Shown here in pieces: positions 1 through 8,868 of a stretch of 64,000 nt of DNA. The stretch's first letter is position 1, and the number at the start of each line of letters is the position of its first letter. Source of the DNA: Chryseobacterium defluvii (lineage in GTDB: Bacteria > Bacteroidota > Bacteroidia > Flavobacteriales > Weeksellaceae); contig NZ_RBXB01000002.1 in assembly GCF_003634775.1 (NCBI RefSeq), forward strand, positions 930,001 through 994,000, read 5' to 3'. Below the pieces are notes generated by a model that was given only the letters and a program-made list of their open reading frames with translations, had not been told where the DNA came from and did no database searches. Made by a program: the position numbers and the translations under genes.

Positions 1-3
1 GAG

Positions 4-39
4 TTTGTTCGTTTAGTTCTGAACTAATTTCTACTTTTG
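4..39 (+). promoter_or_regulatory. Promoter and candidate operator of the efflux regulator
   Basis: A Bacteroidota -7 box TACTTTTG lies at 32-39, with a possible TTTG -33 element at 4-7 (a rather long 24-base spacer). Between them is a perfect 15-base palindrome, TTAGTTCTGAACTAA, at 13-27. GTTC half-sites recur at 7-10 and 39-42. A repressor bound here would block the promoter, and the first gene downstream encodes a GbsR/MarR-type regulator, so autoregulation of the whole pump operon is inferred. Confidence 0.5.
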
Positions 40-55
40 TTCAAATTTTTATATT

Positions 56-511
56 ATGCAACAAAGTATAGAAATTGATGAAAAAATTTTCCAGGATGCC
101 GTGAAATTCTATGGCACCGTGTTCAACATACCCCCATTGGCTTCAAAAATTTATGCTTACCTTAATTTCGATTTCGATAAGGTAGGAATTACTTTTGATG
201 AATTTGTAGAAGTATTTTCAGCAAGTAAAAGTTCGGTTTCTACAAGCATTTCATTGTTATTAAATGCCCAACTTATTGTGGATCACAACAAAATGGATGT
301 CAGGAAACGATATTTTTTCATCAATGATGAATACAGGAAGATAAGATTTGAAAAAATAGTTCAGAAAATGCAGGACGAATTGAGATTAATAGATGATTTA
401 AGCAAATTCAAAAAAGGAAAGGAAAATGATTACGATGAAAAAATGGAGGTTTACATATCTCTTCTAAACAAGAGCATTACAAATATTCAGGAATCACTTA
501 ATAAACTATAA
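56..511 (+). CDS. GbsR/MarR-type transcriptional regulator of RND pump
   Basis: A 151-residue cytoplasmic DNA-binding protein. A winged helix-turn-helix spans roughly residues 25-95. The segment NIPPLASKIYAYL followed by SKSSVSTSISLLL matches the GbsR subgroup of MarR-like regulators, where an IPP-type stretch precedes the recognition helix. The C-terminal third is predicted helical and probably dimerises. The ATG at 56 is the first in frame and lies about 17 bases after a -7 promoter box. The gene precedes an efflux adaptor with a 2-base gap, so it is most likely the local repressor of that operon. The ligand is unknown. Confidence 0.85.
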   Translation: MQQSIEIDEKIFQDAVKFYGTVFNIPPLASKIYAYLNFDFDKVGITFDEFVEVFSASKSSVSTSISLLLNAQLIVDHNKMDVRKRYFFINDEYRKIRFEKIVQKMQDELRLIDDLSKFKKGKENDYDEKMEVYISLLNKSITNIQESLNKL

Positions 512-513
512 AA

Positions 514-1698
514 ATGACGAACAAACTAATTATATTTTCTATTGCGGCATTCTCTTTAACTGCCTGCAAAAAGGAAGCTCCCAAGCAGGATGGCCCGAAA
601 CCTTATCCTGTGGTCTCTGTAGAAGTTAAAAATGTGGTGGGATACCAGACGTTTCCGGCTACGATTCAGGGGAGGATCAATAATGATGTACGGGCTAAAA
701 TCCAGGGATATATCACCCAGGTTTTGGTAGATGAGGGACAGTATGTTACAAAAGGACAACCGTTATTCCGTCTTGAAACGAATATTCTTAATGAAAATGC
801 TGCCGCTGCGCAAGCAGGAATCGGTGCTGCGGAATCTAATATTGCTGCCGCACAGGCTGCCGTTAATGCGGCTCAGGTGGAGGTAAACAAGTTGAAGCCA
901 CTGGTTGCTAAAAATATTATCAGCAATGTCCAGCTTCAGACCGCACAGGCAGATCTGGCAAAAGCACAGGCACAGCTTCAGCAGGCCGTTGCTTCCAAAC
1001 GACAGGCAACAGCAAACTATAAAGGGGTAGAAGCCAATATCGAGTATTCCGTTATTCGTGCGCCTATTTCAGGAGTAGTAGGAAAACTTCCATTGAAAGC
1101 GGGAAGCTTGGTAGGCCCTACAGATCAGACTCCATTAACGACTATTTCCGATACCTCAGAGATCTATGCCTACTTTTCAATGAATGAAAAAGAATATTTC
1201 GATTTTCTTGAAAAATCCGTAGGAGCCAGCGTACCTGAAAAAATTAAAAATCTTCCGATGGTAGAATTACAGCTAGCCAACGGAAGTCTTTATCCTGAAA
1301 AAGGAAGAATTGAAGCTATTACAGGGCAAATTGACCCTACAACAGGAACGATTCAGTTTAGAGTACAATTTCCTAATGCCCAGAAATTATTGAGTAACGG
1401 AAACAGTGGTACCATCAGATTCCCTCAAAGATATGATAATGTACTGGTGGTTCCGGAAAGTGCTACTTATGAGCAACAGGGTATCGTATATGTATACAAA
1501 GTAGAAAAAGATACCGCCAAAAATGTGGTAATAGATGTGATAGAAAGAATTGATAATATGGCTTTGATCAAATCAGGTGTTAACAAAGGAGAAACCGTAA
1601 TTGCAGCAGGTATCGGAGGCTTAAAGCCCGGAACAGCAGTTATCAAGAAGCCTGTGAAAATGGATAGCCTTGTTCAATCTATAAAACCGAAATTCTAA
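514..1698 (+). CDS. RND efflux periplasmic adaptor (membrane fusion protein)
   Basis: A 394-residue AcrA/MexA-type adaptor that bridges the inner-membrane pump and the outer-membrane channel. The N-terminus is a lipoprotein signal with lipobox LTAC (Cys18), so it should be lipid-anchored in the periplasm. A biotinyl-lipoyl-like half motif follows (IQGYITQVLVDEGQYVTKG, about 67-85). Next comes an Ala/Gln-rich coiled-coil hairpin (about 95-170), then the second lipoyl half (APISGVVGKLPLKAG) and beta-barrel/membrane-proximal domains. Its last base is shared with the ATG of the permease, typical of translational coupling. Substrate specificity cannot be read from the sequence. Confidence 0.95.
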   Translation: MTNKLIIFSIAAFSLTACKKEAPKQDGPKPYPVVSVEVKNVVGYQTFPATIQGRINNDVRAKIQGYITQVLVDEGQYVTKGQPLFRLETNILNENAAAAQAGIGAAESNIAAAQAAVNAAQVEVNKLKPLVAKNIISNVQLQTAQADLAKAQAQLQQAVASKRQATANYKGVEANIEYSVIRAPISGVVGKLPLKAGSLVGPTDQTPLTTISDTSEIYAYFSMNEKEYFDFLEKSVGASVPEKIKNLPMVELQLANGSLYPEKGRIEAITGQIDPTTGTIQFRVQFPNAQKLLSNGNSGTIRFPQRYDNVLVVPESATYEQQGIVYVYKVEKDTAKNVVIDVIERIDNMALIKSGVNKGETVIAAGIGGLKPGTAVIKKPVKMDSLVQSIKPKF

Positions 1699-4600
1699 TG
1701 ATAAAGAACTTTATTAACAGGCCGGTTTTATCTACGGTTATATCAATCCTGATTGTTATACTCGGTGTGTTAGGGCTTATCTCCCTACCAGTTACGCAAT
1801 ATCCCGATATTGCGCCGCCTACAGTAAGTGTTTCCGCCAATTATACGGGTGCCAATGCGGAAACCGTAATGAAAAGTGTAGTGGTTCCGCTGGAAGAACA
1901 AATCAACGGGGTGGAAGGAATGGATTACATTACTTCTTCTGCAGGAAATGACGGTTCTGCCAATATCCAGATTTTCTTTAAACAAGGAATAGATCCGGAT
2001 ATTGCGGCTGTAAACGTTCAGAACCGTGTAACAAGAGCTACGCCTTTGCTTCCGAGCGAGGTAACACGTTCAGGGGTGGTAACGCAGAAACAGCAGACAA
2101 GTGCCTTGATGTATATGTCTTTCTATTCTGAAAATAAAGACCTGGACGACGTATATCTTCAAAACTTCCTGAATATTAATGTTATTCCAAACCTGAAAAG
2201 AATTAACGGGGTAGGTGATGCCAACGTTTTCGGGGGTAAGAACTACTCCATGAGAATCTGGTTGGATCCTGCTAAAATGGCAGCCTATGGTATAACGCCT
2301 ACAGATGTTACCAATGCCATCAATGAGCAGAGTAGAGAAGCGGCAGCCGGTTCTATCGGACAAAACAGCGGCAGTTCTTTTGAATACATCATCAAATATG
2401 TAGGTAAATTCAATGATAAAGAACAGTATGATAATATCATCATCAAATCCCTTAGCGATGGCCAAAGCCTGATGTTGAAAGATGTAGCCAAAGTAGAATT
2501 GGCCGGACAGTCTTACTCGGGAATAGGTGAGAATGGGAACTATCCTTCCATCAGTATGGGGATTTTCCAGACACCGGGCTCCAATGCTCAGGAGATCATT
2601 CAAAATATTAAAACCTATTTAAAATCAGCTGAAGGAAGCTTTCCTGAAGGAATAAAATATACTTTTAACTTTGACACCAATGAATTCCTTGAGGCATCCA
2701 TTGAAAAAGTGGTTCATACGCTTATTGAGGCGTTTATCCTGGTGTTCATTGTCGTATATATTTTCTTGCAGGATTTCAGATCCACTCTGATTCCGGCCAT
2801 TGCGGTTCCGGTATCTATTGTAGGAGCCTTTTTCTTCCTGAATTTATTTGGGTACTCTCTCAACCTTTTAACTTTATTCGCTTTGGTTCTTGCGATCGGT
2901 ATTGTGGTAGATGACGCCATTGTCGTTGTCGAGGCCGTACATGCCAAGATGGAGCACGGTATTACAGATGCAAAAAAAGCTACCGTAGAAGCTATGGACG
3001 AAATTACAGGGGCTATCATTTCAATTACTTTGGTAATGGCGTCTGTATTTATTCCGGTAACCTTCATTACAGGTCCTACAGGAGTGTTCTATCAGCAGTT
3101 TGGTATTACTCTGATCGTAGCTATCATTATTTCAGCGATAAACGCATTGACATTGAGTCCCGTTCTATGTTCATTGTTCTTAAAACCTCATGCGGAACAC
3201 CATGAAAAATATCAAAGCTTAAACTTTATTCAGAAGTTTTTCTATAAGTTTAATATTGCCTTTAAAACGGCTACAGAGCGCTATGGAAGAGGATTTGTAT
3301 TCCTGCTGAGACATAAATGGGTTACTTTAGTCATTTTTGCGGTTACAGGTGGAATTTTATTCTGGGCAAGCTCATCCATGAAAAAAGGGTTCGTACCTAC
3401 GGAAGACAGAGGGATTATCTTTACCGATGTTCAGCTTCCTCCGGGATCTTCTATGGAAAGGACATATAACGCTCTGAAAACGCTTCAGAAAAATGCATTG
3501 CAGGTTCCGGGAGTACAAAACGTTACCATATCAACGGGAAGAGGTTTTTTATCCGGAAACGGGAGCAACAATGGTTTGGCATTTGTGAAGCTGAAACCAT
3601 TTGAAGAAAGAAAAAAAGACGGATTAACCTCTGAAGATATTACTAAAAAACTATTCGGGATCTCCGGTAAGGTTCCGGATGCCAAAATAGTGTTTTTCCA
3701 GCCGCCAAGTGTTCCGGGATTCGGAAGTAGTGCCGGTTTTGAAATGGTACTGCTGGACAAGTCAGGTGGCGAATATGCCGATCTTGATGTTAAAACCAAT
3801 GAATTCCTCGGTAAATTAATGGACAGACCTGAAATTGAATTTGCCCAGACTTCATTTAATACAAAATATCCTCAGTATCAGATGGAAATCAATGTTCCGC
3901 TGGCCAAACAAATGGGAGTTTCAGTGAATGACATTCTGAGTACCATGCAGGGGTATATCGGTGGAGTGTATACGGCTGACTTTACGAAATACGGGAAACA
4001 ATTCAGGGTAATGGTTCAGGCTCTTCCTGAGAACAGAAAAAGCATTGATAACCTGAATGAGCTATATGTAAGAACAGGTTCAGGAGTAATGTCGCCCATC
4101 TCACAGTTTGTGACTTTATCAAAAGCATACGGACCTCAATCTGTTAGCCGGTATAATTTGTTTACCTCGGTAAAAATTACGGGAGCCAACTCTCAGGGAT
4201 TCAGTACCGGTGATGCTATTGGTGCGGTACAGCAGGTTGCAAAAGAATCTTTAGGCCCCAATTACGATGTTGAATTTACCGGATTATCAAGGGAAGAATT
4301 AGCTTCAGGTTCACAAACCTTATTGATTTTCGCTTTGAGTTTGATTTTTGTTTATTTCATCCTTTCTGCCCAATATGAAAGTTATATTCTTCCTCTAGTG
4401 GTAGTGATCTCACTCCCTTTGGGGGTAATGGGAGCTTATTTCGGACAAAAAATCATGGGCCTGGAAAACAATATTTATTTCCAGATCGCCCTGATCATGT
4501 TGGTAGGATTGCTGGCTAAAAATGCCATTTTGATTGTAGAATTTGCCGTTCAGAGAAGACATCATGGAGAAACCATTGTAATGTCTGCAATCAATGCGGC

Positions 4601-4844
4601 TAAGGCAAGATTAAGACCTATCCTGATGACCTCATTTGCATTTATCTTCGGACTTTTACCGTTGGTTTTGGCCAGTGGAATCGGTGCGGTAGGAAACAGG
4701 TCCATTGCAACAGGAGCTGCGATCGGATTGCTAATTGGTACTATTTTAGGCCTTTTTGTAATCCCTGTTTTATATGTGATCTTTGAAACATTGCAGGAGA
4801 AAATCAAACCTCTCAAAAAAGAAGAAATCAATTTAGCTGAATAA
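1698..4844 (+). CDS. RND efflux pump permease (HAE1/AcrB family)
   Basis: A 1048-residue inner-membrane proton/drug antiporter, full length for the AcrB family. It shows the usual plan: TM1, a large periplasmic loop, six TMs, a second loop and TMs to the C-terminus. The proton-relay residues are present: Asp405-Asp406 in GIVVDDAIVVVE and Lys941 in LLAKNAILIVEF. The start FINRPVLSTVISILIVILG is the canonical first helix. It couples with the adaptor upstream and the outer-membrane factor about 95 bases downstream. A multidrug or solvent/detergent substrate range is likely by family but unproven. Confidence 0.97.
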   Translation: MIKNFINRPVLSTVISILIVILGVLGLISLPVTQYPDIAPPTVSVSANYTGANAETVMKSVVVPLEEQINGVEGMDYITSSAGNDGSANIQIFFKQGIDPDIAAVNVQNRVTRATPLLPSEVTRSGVVTQKQQTSALMYMSFYSENKDLDDVYLQNFLNINVIPNLKRINGVGDANVFGGKNYSMRIWLDPAKMAAYGITPTDVTNAINEQSREAAAGSIGQNSGSSFEYIIKYVGKFNDKEQYDNIIIKSLSDGQSLMLKDVAKVELAGQSYSGIGENGNYPSISMGIFQTPGSNAQEIIQNIKTYLKSAEGSFPEGIKYTFNFDTNEFLEASIEKVVHTLIEAFILVFIVVYIFLQDFRSTLIPAIAVPVSIVGAFFFLNLFGYSLNLLTLFALVLAIGIVVDDAIVVVEAVHAKMEHGITDAKKATVEAMDEITGAIISITLVMASVFIPVTFITGPTGVFYQQFGITLIVAIIISAINALTLSPVLCSLFLKPHAEHHEKYQSLNFIQKFFYKFNIAFKTATERYGRGFVFLLRHKWVTLVIFAVTGGILFWASSSMKKGFVPTEDRGIIFTDVQLPPGSSMERTYNALKTLQKNALQVPGVQNVTISTGRGFLSGNGSNNGLAFVKLKPFEERKKDGLTSEDITKKLFGISGKVPDAKIVFFQPPSVPGFGSSAGFEMVLLDKSGGEYADLDVKTNEFLGKLMDRPEIEFAQTSFNTKYPQYQMEINVPLAKQMGVSVNDILSTMQGYIGGVYTADFTKYGKQFRVMVQALPENRKSIDNLNELYVRTGSGVMSPISQFVTLSKAYGPQSVSRYNLFTSVKITGANSQGFSTGDAIGAVQQVAKESLGPNYDVEFTGLSREELASGSQTLLIFALSLIFVYFILSAQYESYILPLVVVISLPLGVMGAYFGQKIMGLENNIYFQIALIMLVGLLAKNAILIVEFAVQRRHHGETIVMSAINAAKARLRPILMTSFAFIFGLLPLVLASGIGAVGNRSIATGAAIGLLIGTILGLFVIPVLYVIFETLQEKIKPLKKEEINLAE

Positions 4845-4939
4845 AAATAATTAGAGAAGTCAGATAATAAGGATTGGTAATTATTCTAAATCTGAAATCT
4901 GGCTTTTAATCTCTGGTTACTAACTTCTAATTTTTTATA

Positions 4940-6355
4940 ATGAAGAGTTTATTAAATATCATAAAAGGAATCACGTTTTCAGCAGTCATTTTGGGTGCCA
5001 TTTCCTCTTGTGCGGTAAGAAAAGAATATGAAAGACCTAAAAGTGTAGTAGATGAAAAGCTTTTCCGTACAGATATGCTTCCTAAAGACAGTGCTAATAT
5101 TGCCAATGTTTCCTGGAAAGAAATTTTCACGGATCCGATTCTTCAGGGACATATTTCTAAGGCCCTGGATAACAATCTGGACATAAGGATAGCCCTGCAG
5201 AGCATTTCATCTGCTGAAGCGTATTTAAAACAAAGTAAAGCCGCCTATCAGCCAACCCTGTCCGTAGGTCCGAATTATACATTTCAAACCCAGTCATTAA
5301 ATACCCAGTTCGGGCAAATTATCGGGGAAAGAAGATATGTCAACCAGTTTGATATCACGGCAAGTTTAGGATGGGAAGCTGATCTTTGGGGTAAATTAAA
5401 ATCCCAGGAGAAAGCACAATTAGCAACCTATTTAGGAACTGTTGCAGCCCATAAAGCGGTGAAGAGTGATCTTGTTGCTTCTATTGCTTCAGCGTACTAT
5501 CAATTATTGACTTTAGATTCTCAAAAAAGAATCATTCAGGAGACCATTGGAGTTCGTGAAAAAAATCTGGAAACAACCAAAGCGCTAAAGGAAGCCGGAA
5601 CCGTTACGGAAGTTGCCGTTCAGCAAAGTGAGGCACTTGTTTATAACGCTAAATCTTTATTGATTGACATCGATACCCAGATTCAATTACTGGAAAATAC
5701 AATAAGTCTGCTGATGGGCGAGCCTTCTCATACAATTGAAAGAACAACCTTAGAGAGCCAGAAACTGCCTTTAAATGTGGATTTAGGATATCCGGCCCAA
5801 CTACTGGCAAATCGCCCGGATGTGATGAGAGCGGAATATAATCTGATGAATGCTTTTGAATTGACCAATGCGGCAAAAGCACAGTTTTATCCAACGCTGA
5901 AAATTACTGGAAGTGGAGGAGTTCAATCTGTGGATATTGATCACTTATTCAGTGTAAATTCATTGTTTGCAAGCGTTGTCGGCGGATTGGCACAGCCTAT
6001 CCTGAACAGAAGACAGATCAAAACAAATTATGAAGTGAGTTTAGCCAATCAGGAAACGGCTTATCTGAATTTCAGAAAAACTGTTCTTACAGCCGGAAAA
6101 GAGGTTTCTGATGCCATACGGGTATTTTCCGTTCAGGATTCTTTCATTGAATTGAAAAGAAAAGAGTTGGAATCATATAAAAAATCAGTGAACTACTCTC
6201 AGGAACTGGTTAACTATGGTATGGCCAATTATCTCGAAGTATTGAATGCAAGCGTAAATTCTTTAAATGCGGAACTGAATATTTCAAATGCTGAATATAA
6301 TAAAATGAAAGCTGCCGTTGAGCTGTATCAGGCTTTAGGGGGTGGCTGGAAATAA
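4940..6355 (+). CDS. TolC-family outer-membrane efflux lipoprotein (NodT/OprM type)
   Basis: A 471-residue outer-membrane channel of the OprM/NodT lipoprotein class. The signal peptide ends at lipobox ISSC (Cys24). Two OEP repeats are visible, with coiled-coil segments (about 185-265 and 380-465) and the conserved LLANRPDVMRAEYNL stretch near 285-300. It completes the tripartite pump with the adaptor and permease upstream. A 95-base AT-rich spacer separates it from the permease, but no terminator lies in that gap, so co-transcription is likely. The operon ends at the hairpin just downstream. Confidence 0.95.
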   Translation: MKSLLNIIKGITFSAVILGAISSCAVRKEYERPKSVVDEKLFRTDMLPKDSANIANVSWKEIFTDPILQGHISKALDNNLDIRIALQSISSAEAYLKQSKAAYQPTLSVGPNYTFQTQSLNTQFGQIIGERRYVNQFDITASLGWEADLWGKLKSQEKAQLATYLGTVAAHKAVKSDLVASIASAYYQLLTLDSQKRIIQETIGVREKNLETTKALKEAGTVTEVAVQQSEALVYNAKSLLIDIDTQIQLLENTISLLMGEPSHTIERTTLESQKLPLNVDLGYPAQLLANRPDVMRAEYNLMNAFELTNAAKAQFYPTLKITGSGGVQSVDIDHLFSVNSLFASVVGGLAQPILNRRQIKTNYEVSLANQETAYLNFRKTVLTAGKEVSDAIRVFSVQDSFIELKRKELESYKKSVNYSQELVNYGMANYLEVLNASVNSLNAELNISNAEYNKMKAAVELYQALGGGWK

Positions 6356-6382
6356 TCTTGTTATATGTTATATTAATCTTGT

Positions 6383-6420
6383 AAGTGTGTATTAAATATT
6401 TTAATGCACACTTTTTAATT
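6383..6420 (+). terminator. Rho-independent terminator of the efflux operon
   Basis: Arms 6383-6395 and 6401-6413 pair over 13 positions (one G-U) around a 5-base loop, followed by a T-rich run. It lies 28 bases after the outer-membrane factor. Confidence 0.8.
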
Positions 6421-6467
6421 TTATTTTACTGTATTTTAGTGTTTTATATATTTTAAAATAAAAATAA

Positions 6468-6499
6468 TTTGTATTTATGTATTTAACTACGTAGTTTTG
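6468..6499 (+). promoter_or_regulatory. Promoter with palindromic operator before GNAT/MarR pair
   Basis: TTTG at 6468-6471 and TAGTTTTG at 6492-6499 are separated by 20 bases, a good Flavobacteriia -33/-7 pair. A perfect 12-base palindrome, AACTACGTAGTT (6485-6496), overlaps the -7 box. Because a MarR regulator is the second gene of the transcript, this is a likely autoregulatory operator. Confidence 0.6.
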
Positions 6500-6517
6500 T
6501 ACTTAAAATAAATTCAG

Positions 6518-7006
6518 ATGGAATTACAAATTAAAAATATCAGCAGCGAGTATGCGGAACAGGTGATCGATTTGATTCTGACTATTCAGCAAAAGGAATT
6601 CAATATTCCTATAACCATTAATGATCAGCCAGACCTTCAGCAGATCGAAGATTTTTACATCAAAGCAGGAGGGAATTTCTGGGGAGCTTTTAAGAATGAT
6701 GAGCTTGTGGGAACTATCGCCCTGGTAAAGTTTGATGAGAGTCATGGAGCCATAAGAAAAATGTTTGTGAAAAAAGAATTCAGGGGAAAAGAGCTGGGGA
6801 TCGCCCAGAAACTTTTGGAAGTCCTCATTTCTTATTGTTGCACCAGCGGAATAAAAGAAATATTTTTAGGCACTGTATCAGTACTGGAAGCTGCTCAAAG
6901 ATTTTATGAACGAAATGGTTTCAGAAAAATTGAAAAAGAAAAACTGCCAGCCACATTTCCTTTAATGAGCGCTGATAATATTTTCTATGCTCTGGATTTA
7001 AAATAA
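6518..7006 (+). CDS. GNAT family N-acetyltransferase
   Basis: A 162-residue acetyltransferase of the GCN5-related fold. The acetyl-CoA pyrophosphate loop is recognisable as VKKEFRGKELGIAQKLL (about 85-101), followed by the beta5/alpha4 region LGTVSVLEAAQRFYERNGF typical of family motif B. The acceptor substrate is unknown. The gene starts 19 bases after a clear -7 box and is followed after 6 bases by a MarR regulator. The pair therefore looks like a small self-regulated unit in which the enzyme may modify the signal or toxicant that the regulator senses (inference). Confidence 0.9.
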   Translation: MELQIKNISSEYAEQVIDLILTIQQKEFNIPITINDQPDLQQIEDFYIKAGGNFWGAFKNDELVGTIALVKFDESHGAIRKMFVKKEFRGKELGIAQKLLEVLISYCCTSGIKEIFLGTVSVLEAAQRFYERNGFRKIEKEKLPATFPLMSADNIFYALDLK

Positions 7007-7012
7007 TACACT

Positions 7013-7495
7013 ATGAATATAATTAATGAATCAGGTATTCTCGCACTATCCACAAGACTGCAACGCCTGAGTGAGCAGCTTCGTAAGGACGGAGCATTAC
7101 TTTATAAAGCATTTGGAATTGATTTTGAGCCCAAATGGTTTCCCGTAATATTCACCTTATACCATAAAAAGAAACTGGGTGTGGTAGAAATAGCCAATGA
7201 GATAGGATATACTCATCCGTCTACCATAAGCCTTCTTAAAGAACTGGAAAAACAGCATCTCATCAAATCTGAAAAAGATAAACTGGATGAACGCAAGCGC
7301 CTGATTCAGCTAAGCCCAAAAGGAGCGGCACTGGTGGAGCAAATGAAGCCTGTTTGGGAGCTTATATCGAATGTGCTGGGAGAGATTACCGATAATCAAA
7401 ATAATTTGCTGGCTGCCATTAACGAAGCGGAAGAAAAACTAGCTAACCAGTCTTTTTTACAAAGAGCTTTACAGATGAAAAAGTCGCAGGAATAA
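7013..7495 (+). CDS. MarR family transcriptional regulator
   Basis: A 160-residue winged helix-turn-helix regulator. The DNA-binding core runs about 45-110: LGVVEIANEIGYTHPSTIS is helix-turn-helix, and DERKRLIQLSPKGAALVEQM is the wing and following helix, with the family-typical DxRxR-like DERKR. Helices at both ends should dimerise. It is cotranscribed with the GNAT gene behind a promoter that carries a palindrome over its -7 box, the standard layout for MarR autorepression. The inducer is unknown. Confidence 0.9.
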   Translation: MNIINESGILALSTRLQRLSEQLRKDGALLYKAFGIDFEPKWFPVIFTLYHKKKLGVVEIANEIGYTHPSTISLLKELEKQHLIKSEKDKLDERKRLIQLSPKGAALVEQMKPVWELISNVLGEITDNQNNLLAAINEAEEKLANQSFLQRALQMKKSQE

Positions 7496-7515
7496 TAAGC
7501 CATCTGCAAAAGAAA

Positions 7516-7544
7516 AAAGCCTGTAACTCAAGTTTACAGGCTTT
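7516..7544. terminator. Bidirectional terminator between convergent genes
   Basis: An 11-bp stem (arms 7516-7526 and 7534-7544) is flanked by A-rich and T-rich sequence, and lies between the plus-strand MarR gene and the minus-strand lipoprotein gene. Confidence 0.8.
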
Positions 7545-7563
7545 ATATATTTTTTATAGGAAT

Positions 7564-7941
7564 TTACTCTTTTACACCAGTCCAAGATCCGGATCTGTCA
7601 GGAGTAGGTACCGAATTTCTCCAGGTTCCGCTTCCTTTTTCATCATCTTCTTCAACCGTTAAAGTTCCTGTGAATTCTCCATCAGACGGAAGCCCGATAA
7701 CAGCATTTAAACTTCCTGAAGTATCCAGATGACCTGAAATGTTATAATTTTCATTGGTATCATCAGAATGCATGGTTCCGGTTACCTTACCATCGCTTGC
7801 TACCACAATATACCAAGTCCCTTTTTCGCTTCCTTCATATTTCCCAGACCAGGTTCCGATATAGTCATAAATATTTTCGTCTTCTGAGCTGCACCCAATG
7901 AACAAAAATGCAGTTAATAAAAGTAAAAAAAGTTTCTTCAT
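7564..7941 (-). CDS. Small lipoprotein, probably surface exposed
   Basis: A 125-residue lipoprotein of unknown function. The start is the ATG at 7941, which gives a textbook signal peptide MKKLFLLLLTAFLFIGC. A longer reading frame from 8013 would run into the adjacent tRNA. After the lipidated Cys come serine and acidic residues (SSEDE), resembling the acidic export signal of Bacteroidota lipoproteins sent to the cell surface. The mature part is beta-rich with Gly/Trp/Thr-rich strands (YIGTWSGKYEG, SGTWRNS, SGSWTGV), suggesting a small barrel or sandwich. No enzyme motif is visible. Confidence 0.75.
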   Translation of the reverse strand: MKKLFLLLLTAFLFIGCSSEDENIYDYIGTWSGKYEGSEKGTWYIVVASDGKVTGTMHSDDTNENYNISGHLDTSGSLNAVIGLPSDGEFTGTLTVEEDDEKGSGTWRNSVPTPDRSGSWTGVKE

Positions 7942-7985
7942 AGTTTTATAGTCATTGATGAAATAAATTCTAATAATCAAATTTG

Positions 7986-8059
7986 TGGAGAATACGGGGA
8001 TCGAACCCGTCACCTTTAGACTGCCAGTCTAACGCTCTAGCCAGATGAGCTAATTCCCC
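7986..8059 (-). tRNA. tRNA-Ala (anticodon GGC)
   Basis: A 74-base cloverleaf on the minus strand. The acceptor stem is GGGGAAT pairing with ATTCTCC (one G-U). The anticodon stem TTAGA/TCTAA encloses loop CTGGCAG, which places GGC at positions 34-36. The T arm has the GGTTCGATCC-type loop. The discriminator base is A. The 3' CCA is not encoded, as is common in this phylum. Confidence 0.95.
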
Positions 8060-8223
8060 ATTTTTTCGTTCAGCATTTTCCAAAGCGCTACAAAAGTAAG
8101 TATTTAAACGAGATGTGCAAACATTTTGTTGAATTTTATTTAATGAGAGGACGAATTGTTTGTATAATAATTACTTTTTTAAGAATACTATATAAGAAAT
8201 ATTAAAGCCGATCCAATCATTAT

Positions 8224-8868
8224 CTAAACAAATCCCATATTTGTTATTTTTCCATCTTTCGTCAAAACTACAAAGTGCAAAAGAAAATCATCATAGGAAA
8301 AATGTTGCTCAAAAGCTATTTCCTGCTGATTACCGATAAAGACTTTTTCTTCGAAACTTTCGACCAGATAGTTTTCAAAATCAATTTTTACACTCAGAAT
8401 ACAGGCTTCATGAGCATTGAATTGCTTTCCCAGATGAAGATTTTTATTCCACAATCCTAAAGAAATACTGACATTTTCTACATTAGGCATATTTCCGAAC
8501 TGAAATTTTTTCAACAACAGTTTCCCATCCTCTGTGGCAAGTCCATTCTGTACCGTTCTTTTTCCTCTTTCTGAAACCATATCCAGATCTTTTATTTCCG
8601 TCATGAGTTTAGCGAATTTCTGATAGAGTAATGGATCATTGTTTTGTGTAAGACAGGAACCGAGAGCGTGCCTGATCGTTTTTCCGATTTTAGAACAATG
8701 CCCGAATTCCGAACTGTTCTGCCTCACTTTTTCATACGCCGGATTTTTTTTAAAGGCCGTTTTATTGAATCCGCTTTTTTTCCGAACCACATTTTTGCCA
8801 TTCAGGGTATAAAAAACAAGATCTCCGACAGACCCTTTGAGCTTTATAAGACTTTCGTAAGTTGCCAT
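8224..8868 (-). CDS. Conserved hypothetical protein (KGSVGDLVFY type)
   Basis: A 214-residue protein that I recognise only as a type recurring in flavobacterial genomes, without a known function. The N-terminus is basic and begins with a glycine-rich motif, LKGSVGDLVFYTLNGKNVVRKK. A Lys/Asn-rich helical middle follows (about 40-120), then a beta-rich C-terminal part. No signal peptide, membrane helix or catalytic motif is seen. It stands alone, with about 160 bases to the tRNA on one side and about 150 bases to the divergent NlpC/P60 gene on the other. The KGSVG-type opening recalls small phage-structural proteins, but nothing phage-like is nearby, so I make no functional call. Confidence 0.6.
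   Translation of the reverse strand: MATYESLIKLKGSVGDLVFYTLNGKNVVRKKSGFNKTAFKKNPAYEKVRQNSSEFGHCSKIGKTIRHALGSCLTQNNDPLLYQKFAKLMTEIKDLDMVSERGKRTVQNGLATEDGKLLLKKFQFGNMPNVENVSISLGLWNKNLHLGKQFNAHEACILSVKIDFENYLVESFEEKVFIGNQQEIAFEQHFSYDDFLLHFVVLTKDGKITNMGFV

Noticed and set aside
2070..3067. Long antisense frames inside the RND permease gene
   Set aside because: They mirror the coding pattern of the clear plus-strand permease and show no family features of their own.
7942..8013. Longer start for the small lipoprotein gene
   Set aside because: It would overlap the tRNA-Ala gene and spoil the signal peptide that begins at 7941.
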